A stretch of DNA of 64,000 bases. It comes from Roseateles sp. DAIF2. Its GTDB lineage: Bacteria; Pseudomonadota; Gammaproteobacteria; Burkholderiales; Burkholderiaceae_C. Every line of letters starts with the position of its first letter. The first letter of the stretch is position 1. The DNA lies in contig NZ_CP049919.1 in assembly GCF_015624425.1 (NCBI RefSeq), positions 3,720,001 through 3,784,000 of the forward strand. Reading direction: 5' to 3'. Positions 33,655 through 41,495 of this stretch are shown here, in pieces. Both the position numbers and the translations under genes were made by a program. The notes beneath the pieces were generated by a model. That model did no database searches. It was not told where the DNA came from and saw only the letters and a list, made by a program, of their open reading frames with translations.

Positions 33655-36387
33655 CTACCAGCGATAGGCGGCCCGCAGATGCCAGCGGCGGCCCAGCAGG
33701 TCGTAGCTCATCGTGTCGGTATTGGCGTCGGTGTAGCTCTTGATGAAGGGGGCCTTCTTGTCGAACAGATTGTCGATGCCCAGCGCGAGGTCGAAGGACT
33801 TGCTCACCGCGTACTTGGCCTGGGCCGAGTGGTAGGTGATGGCCGGCGCCCGCGCGCCGATGTCGGTCGGCGCGGCGTTGATGTCGTCGGCGGCGCCGAT
33901 GTACTGCAGCGTGTAGGAGCCCGACCAGGCGCCGCGGGCCAGGGTCAGCGTGCTGAGCGCGCGCCACTGGGTGTAGCTGCCGCGGCCGCCGGTGATCTTG
34001 CCGGTGTAGTCGATCGCCGCGGCGCCCGGGAAGGGCCGCACCTCGTAGTTCTTCAGGTGCGACAGCTCGGTGCCCAGCGAGGCGTTCCAGCCCGCCAGCC
34101 TGAAGTCGTAGAGCAGGCCCAGGTCCAGCCCGGAGATGCGCTCGTCCGCCGCGTTGACCGGCTGCGAGGACAGGAAGTCAATCTCGCCGGTGCTCGCGTT
34201 GCGGGTGAAGCTGGCGGGGCCGCAGAAGATATGCGCGCGGCCCGGCGTGTTGTAGCAGGTGGCCAGCTTGGTCGAACCGGCCACGCTCTGGATCGCGTTG
34301 CTGATCTTGATGCGGTAGTAGTCCAGGGTCAGCGTCAGCGAGCGCATCGGCGACCAGACGATGCCGGCGGTCAGGGTCTTCGCATCCTCCGGGTTCAGCT
34401 GGGGATTGCCGCCGACCGTCGTCAGGATGGTGTTGCCCAGCTGCCGGAAGCCGACCGGCACGCCCGCGGCCTGGCAGTTCTGGTAGACCACCGAGCTGCT
34501 GGACAAGGCGCTCCAGCCGCTGCAGGGATCGGTGGTGGTCAGATTGCCCTCGGACACGCCGCCGTACAGCTCCGGGATGTTGGGCACGCGGAAGGCCGAG
34601 GACAGGTTCGAGCGCAGCTTCAGGCTGGGCACGACCTGCCAGTCCAGGCCCAGCTTGTAGGTGCTCTTGCTGCCGAACAGGCTGTAGTCGGAATAGCGCG
34701 CCGCGGTGTTCAGGGTCAGCGACTGGATCAGCGGCATGCGCTCCAGCAGCGGCACCGACAGCTCGGCGAACAGCTCGCGCGCGCTGTACTCGCCGGCGAT
34801 CGGGTCCTGGCGGTTGGTGTTGGCCGCGCCGATGACGGTCAGGTTGTCCGGATCGCGCCAGCCGCCCTCCTTGCGCAGCTCCAGGCCCGAGGCGAAGCCC
34901 ACCGGGCCGGCCGGCAGCTCGAACAGCTGGCCGCTGATGCTGGCGCTCAGGCTCTTCTGGTCGTTGCCGCCGGTATCGCGGGTGGTGGCCAGGATGTAGC
35001 GCAGCACCTCGGGCGTCAGGCTGCCGTAGCCCAGGTAGTTGCCGCAGGGGATGGCGGCATTGGCGGCCGTGCTGCAGCGGCTGCGGTCCAGGGTCTGCTC
35101 GACGCGGTCCAGGTTCGCGACCTTGGTGGAGCCGTCGGTGCCGGTGTTGCGGCCCCAGTTCAGCGCCAGCGACCAGTCCCATTGCTCGCCCAGCGTGCCC
35201 TTGGCGCCGGCCACCGCGCGGAAGATGTTGGCCTCCTGGAAGAAGTGGCGCACGCCGCCCTCCTCCAGCCGGCGCCGCTCCAGCACCAGGGCCTGGCCGG
35301 TCGGGTTGCCGGGATGGTCGGCCGCGATGTTGACCGCTCGGTACACGCCCAGCGAGCCCGGCGTGGCCAGCTGGCTCGATTCGCGGCGCGAGAACATCAG
35401 CTCGGTGAAGAGCTGGGTGCGCTCGTTCAGGTTCAGCGTGCCGAAGGTATTCAGACCCAGGCGCTTGACCGGGTTGACCGCGTTCAGGCTCGGGTTGCCG
35501 TTGTAGTTGTGCTTGTCCGCGGCATAGGGCTCGTAGAAGCCAACCGGTTGGTCCAGCGACTGGCGGAAGTTGATGCGCCGGCCATCGGCCAGGCGGGCGC
35601 GGCCGCCGATCGTCGCGGAGCTGCCGACGCAGACCAGCTTGCCACCGGCCTCGCCCAGGCCGCAGGGCGCGCGGCTGGCCATGTTCACATCGCCGCTCTG
35701 CGCATAGTTGATCGCGGTCATCAGCGAGCCCTGGGCGCCGCTGAGGCCCCAGGCCAGGTCGACGGCCGATTCATCGCCATCGCCGCGCGAGGTCTCGCCA
35801 TAGCGCACGGCCGCCTCCAGCCCCTGCAGCTTCTTCTTGGTGATGATGTTGACCACGCCGGCCACCGCATCGGCGCCGTAGATGGCCGAGGCGCCGTCCT
35901 TCAGCACCTCGACCCGCTCGATCAGCGCGACCGGGATCATGTTCAGGTCCACCGCGCTGTTCGCGCCGGTGCCGCCGTTCACGACGCGCCGGCCGTTCAG
36001 CAGCACCAGGGTGCGGTTGATGCCCAGGCCGCGCAGGTTCACCTGGGTCGTGCCATAGCCGTTGCCGGTCCAGTAGGCGCTGCTCTGGCTGCCGGCCGCA
36101 CCGGCCGAGGCCGGCAGGCGCTGCAGCAGCGTCTCGGCGGAGACCGCGCCCGAGCGCTGGATCGCGTCCGAGTCGATCACCGTCACCGGCCCGACGCCGG
36201 AGATCTGCGACTGCTTGAGGTTGATGCGGCTGCCGGTGATCTGGACCTTGTCGAGCGCCGCCGGCGAGGACGCCGCGTCGTTCGTCGGGGAAGCCTGCTG
36301 CTGCGCCTGCGCGCCGCTCAGGAACAGGAGGACCGCGGCACTGACTGCCGTCTGGGGAAGAAGCTTGTTGATCGTCATCTTGTGCAT
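33655..36387 (-). CDS. TonB-dependent outer membrane receptor
   Basis: An outer-membrane receptor of about 910 residues. After a signal peptide (NKLLPQTAVSAAVLLFLSGAQAQ) comes the plug: LDKVQITGSRINLKQSQ, VTVIDSDAIQRSGAVSAETL, VNLRGLGINRTLVLLNGRRV and ERVEVLKDGASAIYGADAVA. The barrel ends in the aromatic terminus HLRAAYRW. The plug style is that of receptors with broad substrates (sugars, peptides, siderophores), but the operon partners point to reductive metal uptake. Starts at ATG 36387, ATG 36378 and GTG 36405 are all possible; 36387 is used. No Fur-like box was found upstream. Confidence 0.93.
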   Translation of the reverse strand: MHKMTINKLLPQTAVSAAVLLFLSGAQAQQQASPTNDAASSPAALDKVQITGSRINLKQSQISGVGPVTVIDSDAIQRSGAVSAETLLQRLPASAGAAGSQSSAYWTGNGYGTTQVNLRGLGINRTLVLLNGRRVVNGGTGANSAVDLNMIPVALIERVEVLKDGASAIYGADAVAGVVNIITKKKLQGLEAAVRYGETSRGDGDESAVDLAWGLSGAQGSLMTAINYAQSGDVNMASRAPCGLGEAGGKLVCVGSSATIGGRARLADGRRINFRQSLDQPVGFYEPYAADKHNYNGNPSLNAVNPVKRLGLNTFGTLNLNERTQLFTELMFSRRESSQLATPGSLGVYRAVNIAADHPGNPTGQALVLERRRLEEGGVRHFFQEANIFRAVAGAKGTLGEQWDWSLALNWGRNTGTDGSTKVANLDRVEQTLDRSRCSTAANAAIPCGNYLGYGSLTPEVLRYILATTRDTGGNDQKSLSASISGQLFELPAGPVGFASGLELRKEGGWRDPDNLTVIGAANTNRQDPIAGEYSARELFAELSVPLLERMPLIQSLTLNTAARYSDYSLFGSKSTYKLGLDWQVVPSLKLRSNLSSAFRVPNIPELYGGVSEGNLTTTDPCSGWSALSSSSVVYQNCQAAGVPVGFRQLGNTILTTVGGNPQLNPEDAKTLTAGIVWSPMRSLTLTLDYYRIKISNAIQSVAGSTKLATCYNTPGRAHIFCGPASFTRNASTGEIDFLSSQPVNAADERISGLDLGLLYDFRLAGWNASLGTELSHLKNYEVRPFPGAAAIDYTGKITGGRGSYTQWRALSTLTLARGAWSGSYTLQYIGAADDINAAPTDIGARAPAITYHSAQAKYAVSKSFDLALGIDNLFDKKAPFIKSYTDANTDTMSYDLLGRRWHLRAAYRW

Positions 36388-36587
36388 CCGGATGAGGCGA
36401 TCCACGCCCCTGGCGCCGGGCCGGGCGGGATCGGTGAACCGAGAGGGGAAGGAAGCAGCGGTCGGCCAGATGGCAGCCCAGGCGTAGCGGTGCCGACCGC
36501 GCGCAAGGCGCGGTCGTCAGCAGCGGACTGGGTTGGGGGAAAAAGCCGCCCTGGCCGAGCAGCGAGGCGGGCCGTGGGGCCCGGCGC

Positions 36588-37031
36588 TCAGGCGCTTCTG
36601 GGCGGGCGTTCCTGCCCGGACAGCAGGAACTCGGCGCGCGGCGCCGTCAGGCCGGCAATGCGCATGCCGGCGCTGCTGCGGGGTGCGGCCGGCGGGCCGT
36701 CGAGCGCGATCATCGAGGCGCTCGCGCCACAGCTGATGCAATGGCTGCAGGGATTCAGGTCGCAGCAGGGTTCATCGAGCGCCTGGCTCTGCGCTGTCGC
36801 ACCGGCCTTGTCATTCTTCTTCTCGGCCAGCGCGACCGGCTTGGCAACGCCATGCCGGCCACCGGCCGCCGCCAGGCGATGCGTGCCACCGTCCGCCCCG
36901 GCCTTTGCCTGCTGCCGCTCCTGCGCCTTGGCGACGAAGGCCTCGGGGCACAGCATCGACGTGGCAATGCTCGCGGTGGCGGGCACGAGGACCGCCACCA
37001 GACAGAGAAGCCAAAAGCCGATGAGTTTCAT
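36588..37031 (-). CDS. Exported Cys-rich small protein, possibly metal-related
   Basis: A 147-residue protein with an N-terminal hydrophobic export segment (MKLIGFWLLCLVAVLVPATA). After a Lys/Ala/Gln-rich linker comes a cysteine cluster DEPCCDLNPCSHCISCGASA, then a hydrophobic tail ending RPPRS. Small exported proteins with a CxxC cluster and a PPR ending occur near copper and other metal-resistance genes. It precedes the TonB receptor in the same direction and may be co-regulated. The function is inferred only from composition and context. Confidence 0.65.
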   Translation of the reverse strand: MKLIGFWLLCLVAVLVPATASIATSMLCPEAFVAKAQERQQAKAGADGGTHRLAAAGGRHGVAKPVALAEKKNDKAGATAQSQALDEPCCDLNPCSHCISCGASASMIALDGPPAAPRSSAGMRIAGLTAPRAEFLLSGQERPPRSA

Positions 37032-37177
37032 GCGCGGGTCGGGAGGGAGTGCCGGCATTGAAACAAAGGCTCGTGCTCCGGTCTACCTAGGGTGTTCCCC
37101 GCTTCACGCGCTGTTTGGGCGAATGCCGATCACGCACACCAGGCCGGGGCGCGCGCGCACCCGATTGGCTTGAATTC

Positions 37178-37192
37178 TTGATTTCGTATCAA
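37178..37192. promoter_or_regulatory. AT-rich dyad in the promoter region of the MFS gene
   Basis: Perfect inverted repeat TTGAT-TTCGT-ATCAA inside an AT-rich island (37170-37205) that stands out in this GC-rich sequence, about 85 bp upstream of the MFS start. The repeat has the T-N11-A-type geometry of LysR-family sites. Hexamers TTGAAT and AGATAT with 17-bp spacing flank it and could be a weak promoter. Confidence 0.45.
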
Positions 37193-37275
37193 AGATATTT
37201 CAACCGTCACAGGGTTTTTCTCGCCCGCCCCGATCCGGACACTGCGCGCCATCAACAGCCACAGGAGTCCTGTCC

Positions 37276-38475
37276 ATGCCCATTGCCCTGCTGGCGCTGA
37301 CGCTCAGCGCCTTTGCCATCGGAACCACCGAGTTCGTCATCGTCGGCCTGATCCCGACGATGGCGGCCGACCTTGGCGTCAGCCTGCCCTCGGCGGGCCT
37401 GCTGGTGAGCCTGTACGCGCTCGGCGTCGCGATCGGCGCGCCGGTGCTGACCGCGCTGACCAGCCGGCTGCCGCGCAAGACCTTGCTGCTGGCGCTGATG
37501 CTGCTGTTCAGCGCCGGCAACCTGCTGGCCTGGCAGGCGCCCGGCTATGCCAGCCTGGTCGCCGCGCGCATCCTGACCGGCCTGACCCATGGCGTGTTCT
37601 TCTCGATCGGCTCGACCATCGCCACCGGCCTGGTCAGCAAGGACAAGGCCGCCAGCGCGATCGCGACCATGTTCAGCGGCCTGACCGTGGCCCTGGTCAG
37701 CGGCGTGCCGCTGGGGACCTTCATCGGCCAGCATTTCGGCTGGCGCCAGACCTTCCTGGCGGTCGCGGGCCTGGGCCTGATCGCGGTGCTGGGCAGCTGG
37801 CTGTTCGTGCCGCGCCAGATCCCGCATCGCCATAGCGCCTCGCTGCTGCAGCAGGCCCGCGTGCTGCGCGAGCCGCGCCTGCTGCTGGTCTATGCGATGA
37901 CCGCGGTCGGCTACGGCGGCTCCTTCATCGCCTTCACCTACCTGGCGCCGATGCTGGAGCAGCGCGCCGGCTTCGCGCCGGGCGCGGTGGGCCTGGTGAT
38001 GCTGGCCTATGGCGTGTCGGTCGCGGTCGGCAATATCTGGGGCGGCCGCCTGGCCGACCGGCGCGGCCCGATCGGCGCGCTGAAGCTGATCTTCGCGCTG
38101 CTGGCCGCGGTGCTGCTGCTGCTGAGCTTCACCGCCGCCTCAAAGCCGCTGGTGGTGCTGACCGTGCTGCTGTGGGGCGCAGTGGCCTTCGGCAATGTGG
38201 CGGGCCTGCAGGTCTATGTGGTGCAACAGGCCGAGCGCCATGCGCCGCAGGCGGTGGACGTGGCCTCGGGCTTCAATATCGCGGCCTTCAATGTCGGCAT
38301 CGCGCTGGGCGCCTGGCTGGGCGGCGGCATCGTTGAAACCCTGGGCCTGCAGCACCTGCCCTGGATCGGTGCCCTGGTGGTGCTGGGCGCCTGGGGCCTG
38401 ACGGCCTGGAGCGGCAAGCTCGACGGCCGCCGCCCGCTGCCGCCTCTGGCCGCGGGCCGGGTGGTCGCGCATTGA
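37276..38475 (+). CDS. MFS transporter, sugar/drug efflux (AraJ/CmlA-like)
   Basis: A 399-residue twelve-helix permease of the drug:H+ antiporter-1 type. Helix 1 reads LALTLSAFAIGTTEFVIVGL with the TTEFVIVGLIP signature of the AraJ/NepI/SotB group; motif A is in loop 2-3 (SRLPRKTLLL), and ARILTGLTHGVFFSIGSTIA marks helix 4. A second RLADRRG motif occurs between helices 8 and 9. AGGAG precedes the ATG. Substrates of this group are sugars and amphenicol-type drugs; the specific one is unknown. It is convergent with the LysR gene. Confidence 0.9.
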   Translation: MPIALLALTLSAFAIGTTEFVIVGLIPTMAADLGVSLPSAGLLVSLYALGVAIGAPVLTALTSRLPRKTLLLALMLLFSAGNLLAWQAPGYASLVAARILTGLTHGVFFSIGSTIATGLVSKDKAASAIATMFSGLTVALVSGVPLGTFIGQHFGWRQTFLAVAGLGLIAVLGSWLFVPRQIPHRHSASLLQQARVLREPRLLLVYAMTAVGYGGSFIAFTYLAPMLEQRAGFAPGAVGLVMLAYGVSVAVGNIWGGRLADRRGPIGALKLIFALLAAVLLLLSFTAASKPLVVLTVLLWGAVAFGNVAGLQVYVVQQAERHAPQAVDVASGFNIAAFNVGIALGAWLGGGIVETLGLQHLPWIGALVVLGAWGLTAWSGKLDGRRPLPPLAAGRVVAH

Positions 38476-38499
38476 GCGCGCTGAGTCAAGGCCGGGCCC

Positions 38500-39441
38500 T
38501 CACCAGCCGCCATAGGGCTCGGCCGCGCCGCGCTCGCGATAGGGCTTGAACCAGTCCAGCAGGAAGTCCAGCAGCGCGCGTGTCTTGGCCGAGATCTGGC
38601 TGCGCGGCGCGAACACCGCGTAGATATCGGCCGGCGGCAAGGACCAGTCCGGCAGCACCGGCAGCAGCCGCCCGGCGCGCAGCAGCGGCGCCACATCCCA
38701 GACCGAGCGAAGCAGGATGCCCTGCCCGTCCAGGCCCCAGGCCAGCACCGATTCGCCGTCGTTGCTGCTCAGCGGGCCACGCACCTTGACCGTCTCCTGC
38801 CGCGCGCCCTGGCGCAGTTGCCAGGTGCCATAGGTCTCGTCGCTCTCGCGGATGAAGAGGCAGCGGTGCCGCGCCAGCTCGCGCGGCGTGCGCGGCTGGC
38901 CGGCGGCCTGCAGATAAGCCGGCGCGGCGCACAACAGGCGCCGATTCTCGGCCAGGCGCCGCGCGCTCAGGCGCGCATCCGGCGGCTCGCCGAAGCGCAG
39001 CAGCAGATCGAAGCCCTGCTCCACCAGATGGGCCGGCTTGTCGCTCAGGTGCAGCTGCACCTCCACCTCCGGATAGGTGCACGCGAAGGCCGACAGCGCC
39101 GGCGCCAGCTGGCGCCGCCCGAAGCCCAGCGTCGCATTGACGCGCAGCAGCCCGGCCGGCGTCGCGCGGCTGCCGGCCACGCGGCGCTCCAGCCGCTCCA
39201 GCTCCTGCAGCACCTGGGCCCCGTCCACCAGGTAGAGCTCGCCCTCCGGCGTCAGGCTCAGGCGCCGCGTCGTGCGCTGCAACAGGCGCACGCCCAGGCG
39301 CTTTTCCAGCGCCGCCAGCCGCTTGCTGACCGCCGGCGGCGTCAGCCCCAGCTCCTGCGCCGCGGCCGCCAGGCTGCCCTGGCGCACCAGCAACGCGAAG
39401 AAGGCCAGATCGGAAAAACCGGCACCGCCCGTCATGCTCAT
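38500..39441 (-). CDS. LysR-family transcriptional regulator
   Basis: A 313-residue regulator. N-terminal winged helix: DLAFFALLVRQGSLAAAAQE, then LGLTPPAVSKRLAALEKRLG and LLQRTTRRLSLTPEGELYL. C-terminal periplasmic-binding-like effector domain (about 95-300; VEVQLHLSDKPAHLVEQGFD; DGQGILLRSVWDVAPLLRAG). It is divergent from the Bug/dehalogenase/LeuCD cluster, and LysR proteins usually activate the adjacent divergent operon with a pathway intermediate as inducer. A dyad stands 20 bp upstream of its start. Confidence 0.92.
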   Translation of the reverse strand: MSMTGGAGFSDLAFFALLVRQGSLAAAAQELGLTPPAVSKRLAALEKRLGVRLLQRTTRRLSLTPEGELYLVDGAQVLQELERLERRVAGSRATPAGLLRVNATLGFGRRQLAPALSAFACTYPEVEVQLHLSDKPAHLVEQGFDLLLRFGEPPDARLSARRLAENRRLLCAAPAYLQAAGQPRTPRELARHRCLFIRESDETYGTWQLRQGARQETVKVRGPLSSNDGESVLAWGLDGQGILLRSVWDVAPLLRAGRLLPVLPDWSLPPADIYAVFAPRSQISAKTRALLDFLLDWFKPYRERGAAEPYGGW

Positions 39442-39460
39442 CGATTCATAACTCAAAGGA

Positions 39461-39476
39461 CCGGAAGGAGTTCCGG
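39461..39476. promoter_or_regulatory. Dyad between lysR and the divergent catabolic operon
   Basis: Perfect 16-bp inverted repeat CCGGAA-GGAG-TTCCGG in the 107-bp divergent intergenic region. Position fits a LysR operator, though the sequence lacks the classic T-N11-A core. Confidence 0.5.
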
Positions 39477-39548
39477 AGACGACATTATGTTTCCGGCATT
39501 CATGGCTAGCATCTGTGCATCAACAAGACCCAGAGACGGAGACAAGCC

Positions 39549-40541
39549 ATGACCGCCTACCGCCGCCAGCGCCGCTGGCTCATCGCCCTCCTGCCCGCCG
39601 CCGGCCTCGCGGCCCTGGCGGCGCCCGGCTTGGCCGGCGCCCAGGGCTACCCCGAGCGCCCGATCAAGCTGGTCGTGCCCTATGCGCCGGGCGGCAGCGC
39701 CGACATCGCCGCGCGCCTGATCGCCGACGAATGGGGCAAGGCCCTGGGCGGCAGCCTGTTCATCGAGAACAAGGGCGGCGCCGGCGGCAATCTCGGCGTC
39801 GACCAGGTCGCCAAGGCCCCGGCCGACGGCTACACCCTGGGCCTGCAGACCGTCTCCCTGGCGATCAACCCGGCGCTGACGCCGCGCATGCCCTACGACA
39901 CCCTGAAGGATCTGGCGCCGATCGGCATGGTGGCCAGTTCCCAGCATGTGCTGGTCGTCAACAGCAAGCTGCCGGCCCAGAACCTCAAGGAGTTGCTGGC
40001 CCTGCTGAAGGCCCAGCCGGGCAAGCACACCTATGGCTCGGCCGGCGCGGGCAGCACCTTCCACATGTCGGCCGAGCTGTTCAAGGCCGTCTCCGGCCTG
40101 CCGATCGTCCACATCCCCTACCGCGGCGGCGGCCCGGCGCTGACCGACACCATCGCCGGCTCGGTGGACATGAGCTTCCCGGTGCTGTCCGCGGCCAAGG
40201 GTCATGTCGAGGCCGGCAAGCTGCGCGCGCTGGGCGTCACCGGCACGAAGCGCTCGGCGCTGCTGCCCCAGGTGCCGACCATCGCCGAGGCCGGCCTGCC
40301 GGGCTATGCCTTCGAGACCTGGTTCATGGTCTTCGCCCCCGCCGCCACGCCCAAGCCGCTGATCGACAAGCTCAACGCCAGCCTGAACCAGGTGCTGGCC
40401 GGCGCGGCGGTGCGCGAGCGCATGCAGCGCGAGGGCTTCGACCCGCTGCCCGGCACGCCGGCCCAGGCCCGCGGCCGGCTGGAACGCGAAATGCCGCAAT
40501 GGGCCAAACTGGTCAAGGACCGCGGCATCACCGCCGATTGA
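39549..40541 (+). CDS. Bug-family tripartite tricarboxylate transporter substrate-binding protein
   Basis: A 330-residue periplasmic binding protein with a signal peptide (basic YRRQRRWLIALL, then LAGAQGYPERPIKL). The Bug/TctC signature is clear: KLVVPYAPGGSADIAARLIA, ENKGGAGGNLGVDQVAKAP and GLPGYAFETWF. Such proteins bind carboxylates (citrate, tricarballylate, aromatic acids). No TctA/TctB membrane genes are next to it, which is normal for Burkholderiales, where orphans are numerous. First gene of the cluster; probable supplier of the substrate used by the downstream enzymes. Confidence 0.93.
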   Translation: MTAYRRQRRWLIALLPAAGLAALAAPGLAGAQGYPERPIKLVVPYAPGGSADIAARLIADEWGKALGGSLFIENKGGAGGNLGVDQVAKAPADGYTLGLQTVSLAINPALTPRMPYDTLKDLAPIGMVASSQHVLVVNSKLPAQNLKELLALLKAQPGKHTYGSAGAGSTFHMSAELFKAVSGLPIVHIPYRGGGPALTDTIAGSVDMSFPVLSAAKGHVEAGKLRALGVTGTKRSALLPQVPTIAEAGLPGYAFETWFMVFAPAATPKPLIDKLNASLNQVLAGAAVRERMQREGFDPLPGTPAQARGRLEREMPQWAKLVKDRGITAD

Positions 40542-40574
40542 ATGACGAGCCCCGCATCCGATCCAGGAGTCCCC

Positions 40575-41495
40575 ATGGCGCAAGACGATGACGACGACGA
40601 GCTGTTCCCCGGCTTCGCGCGGCACGACATCGAGGTCGACGCGGGCGTCGCGATCCATGCCCGAGTAGGCGGCGCAGGCCCACCGCTGCTGCTACTGCAC
40701 GGCCATCCGCAGACCCATGCGATCTGGCACCGGGTGGCGCCGGTGCTGGCGCGGCATTTCCGCCTGGTGCTGGCCGACCTGCGCGGCTATGGCGATTCGT
40801 CCAAGCCCGCCGGCGCGCCGGACCATGGCAACTACAGCAAGCGCGTGATGGCGCGCGACATGCTGCGCCTGATGCAAGCCCTGGGCCATCAGCGCTTCGC
40901 GGTGCTGGCGCATGACCGCGGCGCACGCGTCGCGCACCGGCTGGCGGCCGATCATGCCGGCGCGGTCCGCCGCTTGGTGCTGCTGGACATCGCGCCCACC
41001 CTGGCGATGTACGAGCAGACCAGCGAGGCCTTCGCCCGCGCCTACTGGCATTGGTTCTTCCTGATCCAGCCGGCGCCGCTGCCGGAGCGCCTGATCGAGG
41101 CCGACCCGGCCGCCTATATCCGCGACGTGATGGGCCGGCGCAGCGCCGGTCTGGCGCCCTTCGACCCGCGCGCGCTGGCCGCCTACATCCGCGCCGCCGG
41201 CCTGCCGGGCAGCGCCCATGGCCTGTGCGAGGACTACCGCGCCGCCTCCGGCATCGACCTAGAGCACGACCGCGCCGACCGCGCAGCCGGGCTGCGCCTC
41301 GCGATGCCGCTGCTGGCGCTCTGGGGCGCCGAGGGCGTGATCCAGCGCTGCTTCGACCCGCTGGCCGAGTGGCGCCGCGTCGCCGATGACCCGCGGGGTC
41401 AGGCCTTGCCCTGCGGCCATTACATCCCCGAGGAGGCGCCCGAGGCCCTGCTGGCCCAGGCCCTACCCTTCCTGCTCGAACCGGACGCGCGATGA
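40575..41495 (+). CDS. Fluoroacetate (haloacetate) dehalogenase-like alpha/beta hydrolase
   Basis: A 306-residue hydrolase that closely follows the fluoroacetate dehalogenase pattern. Nucleophile Asp114 lies in LAHDRGARVAHRL together with Arg115 and Arg118, the carboxylate-binding pair. Asp138 is in VLLDIAPT and the catalytic base His282 in PCGHYIPEEAPE. The halide pocket of the Rhodopseudomonas enzyme (His155, Trp156, Tyr219) corresponds to His159, Trp160 and Tyr221 (CEDYRAASG). Epoxide hydrolases have two catalytic tyrosines instead. The start at 40575 has AGGAG; an ATG at 40542 is less likely. Predicted to hydrolyse a C-X bond in a short 2-haloacid; substrate untested. Confidence 0.85.
   Translation: MAQDDDDDELFPGFARHDIEVDAGVAIHARVGGAGPPLLLLHGHPQTHAIWHRVAPVLARHFRLVLADLRGYGDSSKPAGAPDHGNYSKRVMARDMLRLMQALGHQRFAVLAHDRGARVAHRLAADHAGAVRRLVLLDIAPTLAMYEQTSEAFARAYWHWFFLIQPAPLPERLIEADPAAYIRDVMGRRSAGLAPFDPRALAAYIRAAGLPGSAHGLCEDYRAASGIDLEHDRADRAAGLRLAMPLLALWGAEGVIQRCFDPLAEWRRVADDPRGQALPCGHYIPEEAPEALLAQALPFLLEPDAR

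Noticed and set aside
36388..36587. Search for a Fur box or other iron-control site before the TonB receptor
   Set aside because: No 19-bp match to GATAATGATWATCATTATC could be seen. Only a GC-rich hairpin (GACCGCGC-GCAAG-GCGCGGTC, 36495-36515) without T tract is present.
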